From: Siniperca chuatsi | Lineage: Eukaryota > Chordata > Actinopteri > Centrarchiformes > Sinipercidae | Direction of reading: 5' to 3' | Assembly (NCBI RefSeq): GCF_020085105.1 | Contig: NC_058052.1 | Span: 7,983,733-8,047,732 of the forward strand | DNA length: 64,000 nt | Shown here: piece after piece, positions 1-13,524 of the stretch | How positions within the stretch are numbered: the first letter of the stretch is position 1 | Layout of the letters: each line of letters starts with the position of its first letter | Position numbers and translations under genes: made by a program | The notes under the pieces: model-generated | What the model saw: the letters and a program-made list of their open reading frames with translations, nothing else | The model's database searches: none | What the model was told of the DNA's origin: nothing

Positions 1-1199
1 CCATTTAAAGTTGCCTTGAAGAATCTGTTCAACCACTAGGGTTCTTCTATGAGCCAAAAAATGTACAAGAAAGATTTATAAGGGAACCTATAGTGACTAA
101 AGAGTAACTTCCTTGTGCTTCAAAATGTGTTCAAAACGTATTTGATTTTTGTAAAATATCCACAAAGCTGTTTTCTTTTGAATAAAAAAAATCATCTGCT
201 CACTTGGTCAGGAACACTTTAATGCATACTTCATCTTAATTAGCAACTATATGTTGAATATACTGTTTTTCTTAATTCACATTTTTTATTGAACCAAGTC
301 CCCCTTGTAAATTGCAGTAGAATATTATAGTGTCGCATACTATGCACTGTCTCACTACAAATGAATAACAATGAACGGACTAACAGGATGTACCTTTCAA
401 CAAGGCCTTCCAGCTTCCTTTTTGTACAGATATGCTGTACACTCAAATTGATTTTTTTCTTTGATAAATTCAAATCTCATTAGAATTTCGAATTCAGTTA
501 TATATCACAATTTTTGTAGATGTGAAATGACATTTTTAAAGCTCAAGCATGTGTAAATAGTCAAGGAAGCTTGATCTGTCTCCTTTTGAAGACAAAGTTT
601 GACCACTATTGTCCCACATTTGCAGAGTGGTATCTTGAAAGAGAAATAAAATTGGAGTACCTTTGAACTACTGCTATAGATGGAGCATTTTCTAAAAAAA
701 AAATGCATGGCCCCTTTTTATTATACTTGGCAGTTATGGTTCTGATAAGAGAAGTATAACCAACTTTATTAATGACTTACAAACTGGAGCTGTCATAGGT
801 TTCTGGCCATGGGAGAGAGACATATTTTATGTTCTCAATAATCCATCTATTAATTGGATTTATAAATCTAAGTTATCCGCATTATCCTCAGAGAAGCATG
901 AAAATGCAATTCCAACAGATAAGGTTGAGGTTGTTGTGAATGCTTTCAATTGCACATGTCAATGCAGGAAAAGTGAGATACTACAGACAACTTTAGGCCC
1001 TATAGGAGGCCTCATCAGACAGTGATGAATAGACGTGTTTGTTGTGCGCGGGGATCATGTTTCATACACCATCTCTGTTAAAGGTGAGGCGAAGCTCCAG
1101 TCTTGGCAGTCGGATGACGTGGCTGAAGGTTGCGGACGATGCGCCGACAGAGTTTCTATATTCACCGTTTGATCCATCACTTTCCACAGTGACTGGAGG
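1..1199. other. Upstream flank of TM9SF3, no gene recognised
   Basis: AT-rich sequence with only short random open frames and no recognisable exon. AATAAA-like strings occur near 181 and 643, so part of this stretch could be the 3' UTR of an upstream neighbour, but nothing coding supports that. Confidence 0.5.
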
Positions 1200-1383
1200 C
1201 TGTGAGCCACGTGACTCGAGTCAGCCAATCCGAGGTGCGTACGATGAGCGCTCGTGAAGCGCTTACGCCATATGCGTAAGAGAGCATCCCTAAAAATTGC
1301 CTCTGTCATACAACCAGGAAGAAGGTGGGATAGCCCTACAAAGCTAACATCCCCAATCTTTCTGCATACTTTCTCCGAAAATA
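1200..1383 (+). promoter_or_regulatory. TM9SF3: Probable TM9SF3 promoter and 5' UTR
   Basis: GC content rises just upstream of the start codon. Visible motifs are an E-box CACGTGAC at 1208-1215, a CCAAT box at 1225-1229, and an inverted repeat with 7-bp arms CTTACGC/GCGTAAG at 1262-1280. No TATA box is evident. The transcription start is not determined; a start between about 1240 and 1340 is inferred. Confidence 0.5.
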
Positions 1384-4300
1384 ATGGGGTCTTCCAGGTG
1401 GAAGGTGGCAGCGGCGGCTTTTCTCGCTATAGTGGGCTCTTTATTACCTATCGACGCAGATGAACATGAACACACGGTAAGACAACGTTTTGAGAGGCCG
1501 ATTGAAAAGAGGGAGCCTTGAAAATAATGGACGTTTGTGCTCTGTGTAACCTGCTAACTGTAGCTGCGACGGCTAGCTGCATACAAGAAAACGGAATTAC
1601 AGACACGACGGAGAGCATGGCTTGGTCTGTTGGGTTATTTATCGATACTTGGTGAGCTATCAAACAGATAGGCATTCAATTAGCTAGTTAACTTGTCACC
1701 ACTTATCGGCCTAAGTGCTTATGGCTAACGTTTGCCTGCTAGCATGTTAGCACGTCTTCCTCACTGGTTTTCACCAAGCTTTCCTTGAGCACCGGCGGAA
1801 ACTGCTCTCAAGTTAGGCTAGCTATCAGTTCTTCAGCAAAATCAAAACTACTTGCATAATGAACGCGTAAAGCTCAAGGCAATCCTCACAAACACGATTT
1901 ACCCGAAGTGATGACCGTGATGTTTGTTTTGTCAGCCAACGTTAACGTTATATTATGCCGAAACACCGGTTAAACGTCAGGGCCTCTCGGTATTTCTTCT
2001 GTCTTCTTCGGTTTTGTCAGACCCAGACACCGTAGTTACAACTGTTTAACAAGTTGATGGTGTATTACATTGTCTTCTTCACATATTCCATCTGTCTTAT
2101 GTGTTAAAAGCTGTTAAGTTAGTAGAAACGGATATAGCAATGAAGTTAAGTTCTTTTTAAGAAACGTAGATAATGTACACCAAGTTTAATGTTACACTGA
2201 CGCATCAATAAGTGTGATACATTTTCATATGTTTGCATGAATTTGAATGCAGTAGAGCTCATTTCACGTCAGTTTAAGTGGAAATTTGATGATCACAAGT
2301 CATTTTTTAAACACCAGGGTCTAAATCGAATGTACCTGTAGCTGTGTTGTTACTAATGTGAGGGTGAACATGTTTTGAAAGTTATGTAGAAGTCACACGG
2401 ACATTTTCATGTAGAATATCAAATACCTACAATATGAAACCAGAACTGGTGTAGCATTTTTGGACTTCACAATAGGAGTTATTGTTTTTCCTTTGCAGTA
2501 CACAGATAAGGAGGAGGTAGTTTTATGGATGAACACAGTGGGGCCTTACCACAACCGACAGGAGACATACAAGTATTTCTCCTTGCCCTTCTGCGCGGGT
2601 TCCAAGAAGACCATCAGTCATTACCATGAAACACTCGGAGAGGCTCTGCAGGGAGTGGAGCTTGAATTCAGCGGCCTAGACATAAAGTTCAAAGGTATCC
2701 TACTATCACACCAATTTTCACCTGTTGAGCACACATGAACTGATGAGAGCATTGAAATAATAGTTTGTCACTCGTCTCTGAATATTTGGGTCTATTCTTT
2801 TCCACACGTCATTTTCCTATCTAACAAAATAATGTGGTATTTATGATCCCTGTAGATGAAGTCATGCAGACAACATACTGTGAAATTGACCTGGACAAAG
2901 CCAAGAGGGATGCCTTTGTCTACGCAATAAAGAATCACTACTGGTACCAAATGTACATAGACGACCTCCCCATCTGGGGTAAGTGATACATCATTTCCTT
3001 TTTTTTTTTTTTTTAAACTTGCTTCTTGGCTTGACAGACCTCCTACGAAATTGCCAGATAATCATACATGTCTGCGTTGTAAGTTGTCCTGTGATTTGGA
3101 GTATTACTGTAGTATTTTCTGGCTCTGTCTATCTGTGTCTTCCATTCTGTCTCAGTTATTAGTTACTTATTTGCTTATTAGCTCATTAGCCTCTTACAAA
3201 GGTTGGCAGTGACACCGGCATCTTGTGTGTCAGTGTGGTTATCTTGATATTGGGGAAGTTAAACCAGTTCTTATTCAAGGCTGGATCTGTCCATTCATCC
3301 TAGGCCAACCTAATCGGGGCGTAACAATACACACAGCCTTGTATCAGTTGGCTTTCTAAAAGTCACTCAAGTCAGTACGTGCAGTGAATCAAACGATTCA
3401 CCATGATTTTTGTTCAGAATCTGTTGAGCAGTGCAGCACTGGTTGATTAGCTGCTTTCTTCTCTGCTATCTTTCAGTCAACTGAAATGTTAGAATTACTT
3501 TAAAATGTGATTGTGATGCACATTGTAAAACACTCCTTGTTTCTGCTCTATTGAAAATGTACTGATATATTAAATTACACCCCTACAACTTACAATATTG
3601 GTACATTCACATGTGGAAAAGAGCTTTTGACGCCAGCCTTGACCATGAAGCGCTCCATTGTTTTACTCTGATAATAGGCATATTAATGAGAATTAATCAC
3701 TGTCACTACAGACTCTTCTTAAGGCTGTCATTCTAACAAGCAATCAGCTATCACTCGCCTACGTGGTCACAGTTTGTACAATGGTGCCACACCTACAGTT
3801 GCTCAAACATAACTGTGTATGTTGATGTTGTAGGTAGTGGGTGGGGCACTGGTATTTATTCAGACAATGCTGTATGTTACATAATTATGCCTTAATCTCA
3901 ATAAATAGATATTGACTTTGACATCATGTCCGGTATGTCAGGGTGGTAACGGAACCAGTGCACTTATCCCCTGATCTGAGACATTTGGTTGGGGTTATTC
4001 ACTGAAAGCCTGGTGCTCAGTAACAGCAGATCTGTAGTTAATCACTTTCTGACCACAACACACTTGCAACACACTACTGTCTTAAATTAGATCACTTGCC
4101 TAAGGTTGGTAAACTAGAAAAAAACATTGCCTGCCAAAGTTAATTTGTTATCCAGAATAATGTGCATTTTTCATAGTAGTATATAACCATACCTGTTGCC
4201 AATGCTACAATCAGAAACAGTGTGATACTCACTCAAAAGGCAAATGCATATTTAGAGCATTATGGAAAACTTTCTCATTAGTGAAACTTTTTTTAGTGGC

Positions 4301-7300
4301 CTCACATCTGCTACAGTACATGTTGCCACAAGGGAATAACATAACATTTCTATATTAACATTAAATTTGTTATGTACCCATGCAGTGGAGAAACAGGAAG
4401 ATAAATATGTTGTTGGGTTTTTTTGACCTAGAATAATAGGCAGCCAGTTGGGAGGTGATTAAGAGTGATTGTTTTGCATCAAACTGATCAGAGTTTTATT
4501 ATGGTGGCCAGCAGGGACAAACTTTGATAACTGCTGAAGCCTAAAGACTGAATGTAACGGATGAATACAGATTATGCTGTTACACAGTTAATGAGCAGTG
4601 TAGCAAGTGACCTTTATTTGACACTTACACTCCTTGATAATTAATGTTATATAGCCTCAGTGTTTACGCCTGTCCATTTGACCACTTCTGTATGCACCAT
4701 ATCTTTAATTCAGTGCATGTCAAAAAATTTTTAAGGTATTGTTGGTGAGGCCGATGAAAACGGAGAAGATCATTACTTGTGGACGTACAAGAAACTGGAG
4801 ATCGGCTTCAATGGCAACAGAATTGTTGATGTAAATCTGACCAGTGAAGGCAAAGTCAGGCTCGTGCCAAACACAAGAATCGCAATGTCATATTCTGTGA
4901 GTACTGAATGACCTGCTTAGTGGTCCTTTTTATATACTACTACTACTTATTTTATGTCTGTAGTATGTGTCTTGTAATCTCATGGGGCTCGGGTCATGTA
5001 AACATGTTCATTTACAGTTAATATAACAATGTAAATAAACCTTTATTATCACAGGTGAAGTGGAAGAAGTCAGATGTGAAGTTTGAAGACAGATTCGACA
5101 AGTACCTTGATCCATCCTTCTTTCAGCACAGGGTAAGTTAAATATTATATGTTTGGTTTTCAGAGATCTGTGCTTCATCATGCAAGCCAAGAATGCCAGT
5201 GGCTTGTTAAAACTTGTGTATTACCTTTTAGAAGGTACGAGTTGAGCCTCGTACCATGGTAGGTAGTGTTACTGACCAACCTGGCGACTTTTGGCTGACT
5301 CTTGAACTCCACCTGCAGTTGTGGCAGGAATCCAGCTGAGCTCTTTCTAAAAGGAAGTTTGGCTGATTTAAGAGTCTCAATTTTGATCTACTACAGCCAG
5401 TGGGCGAAAAAGTTGTTTCCTGCCCTGACTTGTACAGTGAAGCTGAGGCCACTGAGAGCAGGGATTTTACAAATGAGTGTTTGTGTGACTTAAATACCTT
5501 GAAATATCCTGAGTATAATGCATTCAGCAATTTGTTACTGAAAACGTTTCCCCACTACATTGTTAATTTTGTTTTATTGAGGTTTTTTTAATATTTGATA
5601 TATTCAGTTTTGATGTAATAATCTTTATAACAGTTGCTTCTTAAAACAGTTGTTGTTTTTACTAATTCTTTTTTTAGATTCACTGGTTCTCCATCTTCAA
5701 CTCCTTCATGATGGTCATTTTCTTGGTGGGTCTGGTGTCCATGATTCTGATGAGAACACTAAGAAAGGATTACGCCAGATATAGCAAAGAGGAGGAAATG
5801 GACGACATGGTAAGTTTTTATTGACTTAGCAGTTTGCTCATGAGCACATTGTTATTTGCTGAACGTAGAATTGTAAGTGAGATTCCATTTTTAGGTTTTG
5901 TCATCATTGTTTTCTTTGAGTTTTAGCAAATAGTAGGTTTGTCTTTCAATTAGTCATTTTTCCTACTTATTTTTTTTTTTATTTTTGAAAGAAAACAAAG
6001 AATCACTGTTGTCTTTCCATCAAGTGATGGACAGTGTGCAGGATTCTTTTTCTTTCCGAGTCGAGTTTTTGATCCTACGCACCTGTCACTAAGACTTTAT
6101 GGTGTGCAAGAATTCTTTTGAAATTCCTTCTCATTTTGCATTTTGTCACTGTGTGCCATCAGGACAGAGACCTGGGAGATGAATACGGGTGGAAGCAGGT
6201 ACATGGCGATGTGTTTAGGCCGTCAAGCCATCCACTGATCTTCTCCTCGCTCATCGGCTCTGGCTGCCAGATCTTCTCCGTCTCCTTCATCGTCATAATC
6301 GTCGCTATGGTTGAGGATCTGTACACAGAGTGAGTAATTGGCAGCTAATTGCCTGGTTATAGTCAGATACCGTTTCAAAACAGCGTTTTAAAACAAAAAC
6401 GATCTCCATCCAGACGAGCGTTTCAGCCCCGTTTCAGAAATAATCTCCATCTATACTAACACGCTTGAAAATGCATATATTCACATACACTGGGCATGCA
6501 CGGGACGGTGTAAACAGGAAGTAGATTGTCTACTCTGCCGGTGGAAGCTCAGTTGTATTAGATACTGAAAACGAAGAACGGCAATGGCAAAAAGTAAGAC
6601 CAGAGATTTCTTTGCTTGGAACACATATACAACAAGGTCAGCAACACCTGTAATTCGTTATCCATGTTGAATCAGCAGCTGGTAGTCGAGGCTGATGTCT
6701 TTGTTTGTTTTCTTCCGGAAAAGGGACACGTGATAGGGGCGCGACGAATCAGGGAAGGACACGTAGTGACTGACAAGACCCATTCAAGAAGCAGAACGTG
6801 GGTGTCTGCGTCATCGTTTCCAAATGCCTCAGTTTTTTTGTACGTCCAGACTAGAACGCAACCCTGGAGTTTTTAAACAAAAACAGGGCCAGCTGCATTT
6901 CCAATCGATCCATTTTCGGGGCTGTAAAACGCCACAGTAGTGTGGACGCTAGGTGTAAACAAAGCAAAACACGTGATTTAAAATAAAACCATAGGAGTGT
7001 TGATGTAGCTTGAGGGAGAAGTGGACTTCAGTGCTCCACTCATCATTTTTCTCTGCAGGAGAGGATCCATGCTGAGCACAGCCATTTTTGTGTATGCTGC
7101 CACCTCCCCTGTCAATGGCTACTTTGGGGGAAGCTTGTATGCAAAACAAGGAGGTAATTAAAAAAAAAAAAAATGTCCATGCATCACATTCAATCTCTTT
7201 CCTGGGCTATTGGCTTGATATTTCCTTTCGAAAGCTATTATAAATTTCTCACATTATGCTGTTTGATTTGTCTGACTAATACAGGCAGAAGATGGATTAA

Positions 7301-10300
7301 GCAAATGTTCATTGGAGCCTTTTTGATCCCAGCCATGGTGTGCGGGACTGCCTTCTTCATCAACTTCATTGCTATCTACTACCACGCCTCCAGAGCCATC
7401 CCATTTGGCACCATGGTGGGTTTGACACAGCAACACCTCCCTAAAAACCACAGTTATGAAGAACATCCTCTGAGTCAACAGCTTCAGTTTATCTGTGTGG
7501 CTGTGCTGCTCTGTGATAATGATATGGAGTAATCGGTCATGGAGCTGATAGACAAGTATTTAAACTGCATTTCATACTGTGTCCTTGAAGATACATTTCT
7601 ATAGTTCAGGCAAGGAAGTGATCCTTTGGCTCATCTGAGGAACACTGAAAACCGATCACATAATATAAAACACATTCCACATGACGCTGGCTCCCTGAAC
7701 TCTGAGTTTATTTCTGCATTTAGTGCCAAAGTTTCCAAAATACTAATTAAAAAAACAACAACAACCCATGACTGCTTTCCACAGAAACTCTTCAGTTTCT
7801 TAATTACAAACAGCTGTTTGTTGGCTCAACGCAACACTCAAGTATTGTTCTGTGTCTATCAGCACAACATGAGATCAATCATAAGTGTCAAATAACCGTC
7901 TTGAAATCAGACCAGGAAAAAGCCATGTCACAGCCAAACTTGTTATTTCAACAGATGTGGAAAAAATCTGGGCGTTAGTTTTTTTGTTTTTGTTTTTTTT
8001 GTTTGTTGTTTTTTTTTTTTTTTTTTTTTGGCCAGACCTGAAGGTCATCTGATCATAACCATGAGCCTGTATGCATTTGTTATCCCTCTAATTTAATTAA
8101 CATTAATTGTCCATGGCATTTGTACCTCCTATGAGCATTAATTATGAAAATCTGGGAATCAAGAGAACCAGCACCTCTTAAAATCATTTCAACAGTTTAT
8201 TAAAAGTCATTGAGCGGAACATTCCTGGGACACAGTCAAAGGACAATTGAGATAAATCTGAAAACACCCTGGACGTTGGCTGGAAACACAGACCCCGCCC
8301 CCCAATTGAATGTTAATAATTTTTGTCTCCTGCAGGTCGCTGTCTGCTGTATCTGCTTCTTTGTCATTCTGCCGTTAAACCTCGTGGGAACAATTTTGGG
8401 GAGGAATCTGTCTGGCCAGCCAAACTTTCCCTGCCGAGTGAACGCTGTGCCGCGACCGATCCCCGAGAAGAAATGGTAGGTGTGGCCCGACACAGGCAGG
8501 GCCGATTTACATACATGCGTACATGCTCACTGTAAAGAAAATGACAATTAAAACATACTATTGATCATAACACATATTTTGAACAGTACTGGGGCAAACA
8601 ATTACTATTATCAAGTAATCCTTTTGATTCTAATAATTGACAAAAGGTTCATTAATTTTGTTTATAAAATGTCAAAAAATGACACATACCTGTCACAAGT
8701 AACAAGAGCCAAATATAACATCTTAAAATTACTTATTTTGTTTTACCAACAACCCAGAAACCCAAAGATTTTCAAATTAATTAGATACATCTTATGTATC
8801 AAAATACTTCACATGCATTGATTAAGTAATCATCTCAGTACTACTGTGCAGCATCTGGTGTACATTCAAACATTATGGCATGCTGTGTATTTATGGTTGT
8901 GGAGGGAAGTGTAATGACTGATCAGTGGGCAGTGAGGAAGTTGTTCTTAATGCATGAAATGAATTCTAAGTGTTTTAGGACCTGTGTTCAAGTGTTACAC
9001 TTCAGGTCAGAAGTAGAAAATGGTTTTGCTTTGGGTAATGAAAAATGGCAACGCAATAAACTTTTAGTGTATTAACATTTACAACCTTCTGCCAGGCACT
9101 GTGGCCGGCTGCCAACAGGATGTGGTAGATGTGACTTTAGGCCACTGTCAGACTTTGCTTGAATTTCCAACCTGGGTCCACCTTTTCCTTTTTTTCCCTT
9201 CTCACAACACAGTCATAAAAGTCACAAAGTCACGTGTCCTTGCCCTGGAGGGGGGGAATCTGACGGGAACACCTCACCATGTATAGTCGTATTCACATGT
9301 TAAATCTTGTGATCTCTCAGGTTCATGGAGCCGGCTGTCATCGTCTGCCTCGGAGGAATCCTTCCATTCGGGTCCATTTTCATTGAAATGTAAGTCTATG
9401 CTGTAATACTGAGGGGTTTGTATGCCGTGAGAGGATCTTTGCAGCAGGTGACATGTTTTCTGTCCTCGCTCTTCAGGTACTTCATCTTCACATCTTTTTG
9501 GGCCTACAAAATCTACTATGTGTACGGCTTCATGATGCTGGTCCTGGTTATCCTGTGCATCGTGACCGTGTGTGTCACCATCGTGTGTACGTACTTCCTG
9601 CTCAACGCTGAGGACTACAGATGGTGAGTGTAGACATGTTTTGCCACAGTCTGACACTGACTTTTTCCGAACAATAAAAGCAATGTCATAGAAAATAATC
9701 TCTTTCAGAACATTTTCATTTTTTTTATAACATGTTTGCTGTAAACCTCATGTTCACCTGCCTCAGTCCCTAATCAAGAGCTGAGAGAATTATTAATGAT
9801 TCAAATGTCAGTAATGAGTCAAAAAGTAACTAAAAGTGGCCTACGCTGCTGATTAAGTCTCTTAACTGTTCTCTTTGTTTTATTTTCTGCTTGTATTCTC
9901 TTTTCCAGGCAATGGACAAGCTTCCTCTCCGCCGCATCCACTGCTGTTTATGTTTACATGTACTCCTTTTACTACTACTTCTTCAAAACTAAGTAAGTTT
10001 TAGACTTAATTTAACCCACATAAAAACTACAACAGTAGTCAAATCCATTTCTTATGTTGTTTCATCCTGTTGTATTTCAGGATGTACGGGCTGTTCCAGA
10101 CATCCTTCTACTTTGGCTACATGGCTGTGTTCAGCACTGCCCTAGGAATCATGTGTGGTGAGTCCTCCATCTGTCCCGACCTAAAGAAACTCATTACTCT
10201 GGCAAATAACATTCACTGAGCTTGGCTTTTATAAACTCCAGATTTAGTCAAAAACTCATTATTTGCAACGTCTGTTAAAGTACCACAGACTTGGAGTAAG

Positions 10301-11701
10301 TATGCTGCCACAACTTCATCAGTCAGTTAGATTTTTTAGTGACAAAATGCCAAACTATCTTTCACATTCAGTCAGTCAGTGTGACTAAGAGGCAGAGCTC
10401 TTGAATACTTTGGTTTCCTAAAGATTGGGCCCAATGCAAAGGCGTTTGAGTATTCTTATCCTTTTTTTTTTTTTTTGTGAGGTTTGCTTGTACAAGTGTT
10501 CCAAGTCAGACTCTCCAAACCCTCTTAACTGCACAAACTTGTGGCTTGTTTCAACCCGATGAATGCTGCATGTTCATGAATAGGGGTGCGTGCGTTCATT
10601 GAGATTTGATCATAAGCATAAACAACGCTTCATTCACAAACATGTTGCCAAAGAGTAAAAGAAGAACTTCACACTGCAGAGCTTGAAGTCCTCCTCTTGG
10701 GACCATTTTATCATCATCATGTTTTACCAGTTTACTTATTTTTTTGGTAGATTTTATTGAAATATTTTGGCATGGCAAAGACCCTGGGGTCCAGGGGAAC
10801 ACATATGGAAACATTACAAATGCAGCAGTGTTAGTGGTCACGGGGGACCCAAAACAATTAGAAAATATGAACGCAGGTGCCATCAGAGCAGCATCGTACT
10901 GTGACAGAGATAAAGAGGGAATGGTTTGACATGAAGTTAGATGCTAAAAAAAACATCTTGCTAAAACAAAGCGGTCCATGATTTAGATGGGAGGTGGTCA
11001 AAGGGGACGCGACAGAATATTACACAGCAGGTGGTGGTGCACTGCTGGGTGAAGCGTAGGATATTCCCCTGGACCCCAGGGTCTTTGCCATGCCAAAATA
11101 ATTATAGAATATAGAAAGGCAGAGATGACTGTACATGACTCCTGCCACAAATTCTAAATACAAATGAATGCTACGAGTTCACTCATACGTGCCACTTGGG
11201 AACGGATCTGAACATCCAAGTAGTTCTTGTCTTTTTCTGGTATCTCTTCTGGTCTTTTTAGGGCAGACTGCACATCAGTTCTTCAGCTTCAATTGCAGTT
11301 AAATAGACTTTTCCTCCCCCACTGCAAGCCAAACTCATTCTTCAGCTTGAAGAGTAATAAGCCAAGGCTGCCACCCACGTACCTTAAAGCACCTTTTGTG
11401 GAGCTCTCTAATCTGCACTAGCTGCTACATGGTGCCTTCTGGGTTTGTTGGATGTCTGACTGGTTATTTTGTAGACGTAGGAAGTGCTTTTCCTTGCTCT
11501 GACTTTTATTGGATACCTTCACCAGTAATCGTCTTTTCCTGTGATGGATTTACCCGCAAAGTGAGAGTAGAGCGTGATACTTGCAGTTGCCAGGGCACCT
11601 GAAAGAAACTCATAGAACACATTTGTTTTGCAGGTGCCGTTGGATACATGGGAACAAGTGCCTTTGTGAGGAAGATTTACACAAATGTGAAAATTGACTA
11701 A
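1384..11701 (+). CDS. TM9SF3: Transmembrane 9 superfamily member 3 (nonaspanin)
   Basis: Fifteen coding exons: 1384-1476, 2499-2694, 2856-2978, 4736-4896, 5055-5132, 5678-5809, 6163-6329, 7059-7153, 7285-7415, 8336-8475, 9321-9389, 9477-9623, 9909-9992, 10081-10157, 11634-11701. All introns are GT-AG, and the exons sum to 1761 nt (586 aa; human is about 589). The product is a nine-span Golgi/endosomal membrane protein of the EMP70 family. Residues 1 to about 27 form a signal peptide, followed by a lumenal domain with an N-glycosylation site at N171 (NLT). The first post-lumenal membrane span is about 222-242, and a block of hydrophobic spans runs to the C-terminus. The tail ends K-I-D, the KxD/E type of COPI/Golgi-retention signal known for nonaspanins. 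The start was chosen because the exon encodes the signal peptide and joins in phase to DEHEHT-Y. Near-identity to mammalian TM9SF3 makes the paralogs TM9SF1, 2 and 4 unlikely. Confidence 0.97.
6365..6960. repeat. Probable DNA-transposon-derived repeat in TM9SF3 intron 7
   Basis: This GC-richer block has similar sequences in opposite orientation at its ends: gcgtttcagccccg near 6417-6430 and its degenerate complement near 6917-6933. Short palindromic and CACGTG-containing sequence lies between (about 6720-6770). It resembles a dispersed fish MITE, but I could not assign a family and the exact ends are uncertain. Confidence 0.4.
8585..8830. repeat. Degraded hAT-like MITE remnant
   Basis: AT-rich intron 10 sequence carrying the pattern of a common teleost hAT MITE (about 8660-8790: a TTTATAAAATGTCAAAAAATG-like core, then AGAGCC and an AACCCAAAGATTTTCAAATT-like core). 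It resembles, in diverged form, the better preserved copy at 31641-32010. The ends have eroded. Confidence 0.45.
10763..11100. mobile_element. MITE with 37-bp perfect terminal inverted repeats
   Basis: Positions 10763-10799 and 11064-11100 are exact reverse complements over 37 bp, beginning TATTTTGGCATGGC. They bound a 338-bp unit in TM9SF3 intron 14. The interior has no open frame of note. If the outer TA on each side is the duplicated target, the element is TTTTGG...CCAAAA with a TA duplication, as for Tc1/mariner-type MITEs. The superfamily is inferred; the inverted repeat is seen directly. Confidence 0.85.
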
Positions 11702-13245
11702 GAAGCGAAGCAGCAACACAGGGATATTAATGGATTTGCCTACGTGTATCCTGTAAGACGGCGGGCACAAGTCATTCTTTATTACTTTTCTTTCTTGCAA
11801 AGAGATTGTGAGAATCTCACTTTGTACAATGTAGTTTTTCCATTTTCTGAATGAATTTCAACGCCGCAACTCAAAGTGTACAAGAGCAAATCTGCGGAAG
11901 AGATATCAAACACAAGGTTCTGTTTTTATCAGTTGCTTTCAAACAAACGTTGGGGCAAGTGTTTAAGGCTGACATGGCTTCTCTTTTCCAACCCAGTCCC
12001 ACCTGAGACCAGAGAACATAAATGTTTATTGATGGAATAGTGTAGCTCTCTTCAGTGAAGAGGCCTAAGTATATTGAAAGCATTTGTTCTATTGTGTCAG
12101 AATAATAGAGAGTTGGGTGTGTGCCCGTGTTCTGACTTGATTTCTATTTTGTATTCTTGAAGTCACTCGAAATATCGTTATTACACAGTACAGTAGTTTG
12201 TTCAGATTTACTTCCACTGCAAAAAGATGATCTAAAAGGCTCACTCGAGAATCATTCCCCCATTTTGACGATTAATTACCTGTTACAGTAGCAATCCATC
12301 CAGTTGAGAGATTTTAGTCCTGCTGTAGTTTACTGTACAGACGAGAACAGAGGGACTGATCAATGGTTGAGGTACAGTAAGAACCGATTTTTAAATGGAT
12401 GTTTGATGTGATCCCATTTCCTCGTTTAGTCGGGGTTTTCTTAATGTTTGGGTTTGAATGAAGTCTACTTGTAAAGATAATATATGGATGGGGGGAAGTG
12501 TATATAACCTTAATAATGTACCTTTAGATGTAGATCCCAAATGTATTTTCGTTGTACAGATTTACTACAGGATGTTTTTTTTTTTTAAATGAATCAGTTA
12601 AAAACAACAACAAAAAAAGGTTTTGTTTTGGTTTTTTTTTTTGTCTGTTTGGTGCTTGGGATGGGGTTGGTGGCGCTGTTACATCTTGCCTGAAATTGCA
12701 TGAAGTTTTCACCAAACCATCTGCTCATCAAATTCCACTTCAGTCGGCGCTGTCAGTTTTTTTCTTTCCTCTGACTCAAAATGTAAAAGGTACAGTTTGA
12801 TGCCCAGTAGGCCTGCTTATGGACACTCTTCTTATTTTGGTTTCATATTATTTAAAGCTTTAAAAAGGCTCTACATCTTCTGGTAAGCCATTTCCCTCAT
12901 GTTCTTTCTGTCGCCTAACCTGAAACATCATTTGTGAATGTCAGAAGGAATGAGGTGATTGCTTTGTTTCCGCAAACATACTGTACAAAGTGAAGTTTAT
13001 GTACACTTAAAACTAGATGTTTTCATAACCACACACACATTTCCCATTTTGTGTAAATACAGTATGTACCCTACTTGTATGAGAAGTGGCAATGCCTTTT
13101 TTTCCCCCCCTTTTCTAATTTCCAGTTCTCCCCACTGAAGTTGATTTTGGCACCTCATGTTGTGTACCAATGTCTGATTAGACATTCTGAACCTGCATAT
13201 TAACTTGCTGTAAAAAGAGAAAATAAACATGTTTATGTACAGGGG
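11702..13245 (+). other. TM9SF3: TM9SF3 3' UTR
   Basis: Non-coding sequence from the stop codon to a polyadenylation signal at 13222-13227, about 1.5 kb. It contains T-rich tracts (12573-12640). No competing gene is visible. The cleavage site near 13245 is inferred from a GT-rich stretch after the signal. Confidence 0.7.
13222..13227 (+). terminator. TM9SF3: AATAAA polyadenylation signal of TM9SF3
   Basis: Canonical hexamer followed by TG/T-rich sequence (13247-13270). A second AATAAA lies at about 13435 and could serve as an alternative. Confidence 0.65.
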
Positions 13246-13524
13246 TTATTAAGTGTGGTTTTGACTTTGAGGGTAAATGTTTTTGAACTGAATTATTAGA
13301 TAAGCTCATACATAATGTTCTGTAGATGTGTGTTACAGTCACAGGACCATACAGTAGTACAGTTCAGTGTTTGTTCTGTGTCGAGGGGAAGGTGAGTTAA
13401 ATTCAGTTAATCGGTTGGGAAAATAAGAGCTATAAATAAAACTGAAGTTTCAGGTCAGTTAGCCTGAACCTCTGTTTAAAATATAGACCACTACACCGCA
13501 ATCTGGCACATGAATCCAAACAGA

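Noticed and set aside
1-720. Possible 3' UTR of an upstream gene
   Set aside because: Only poly(A)-like hexamers in AT-rich DNA; no coding exon to anchor it.
9274-9657. 127-codon minus-strand frame
   Set aside because: Shadow of TM9SF3 exons 11-12, whose plus-strand translation is highly conserved.
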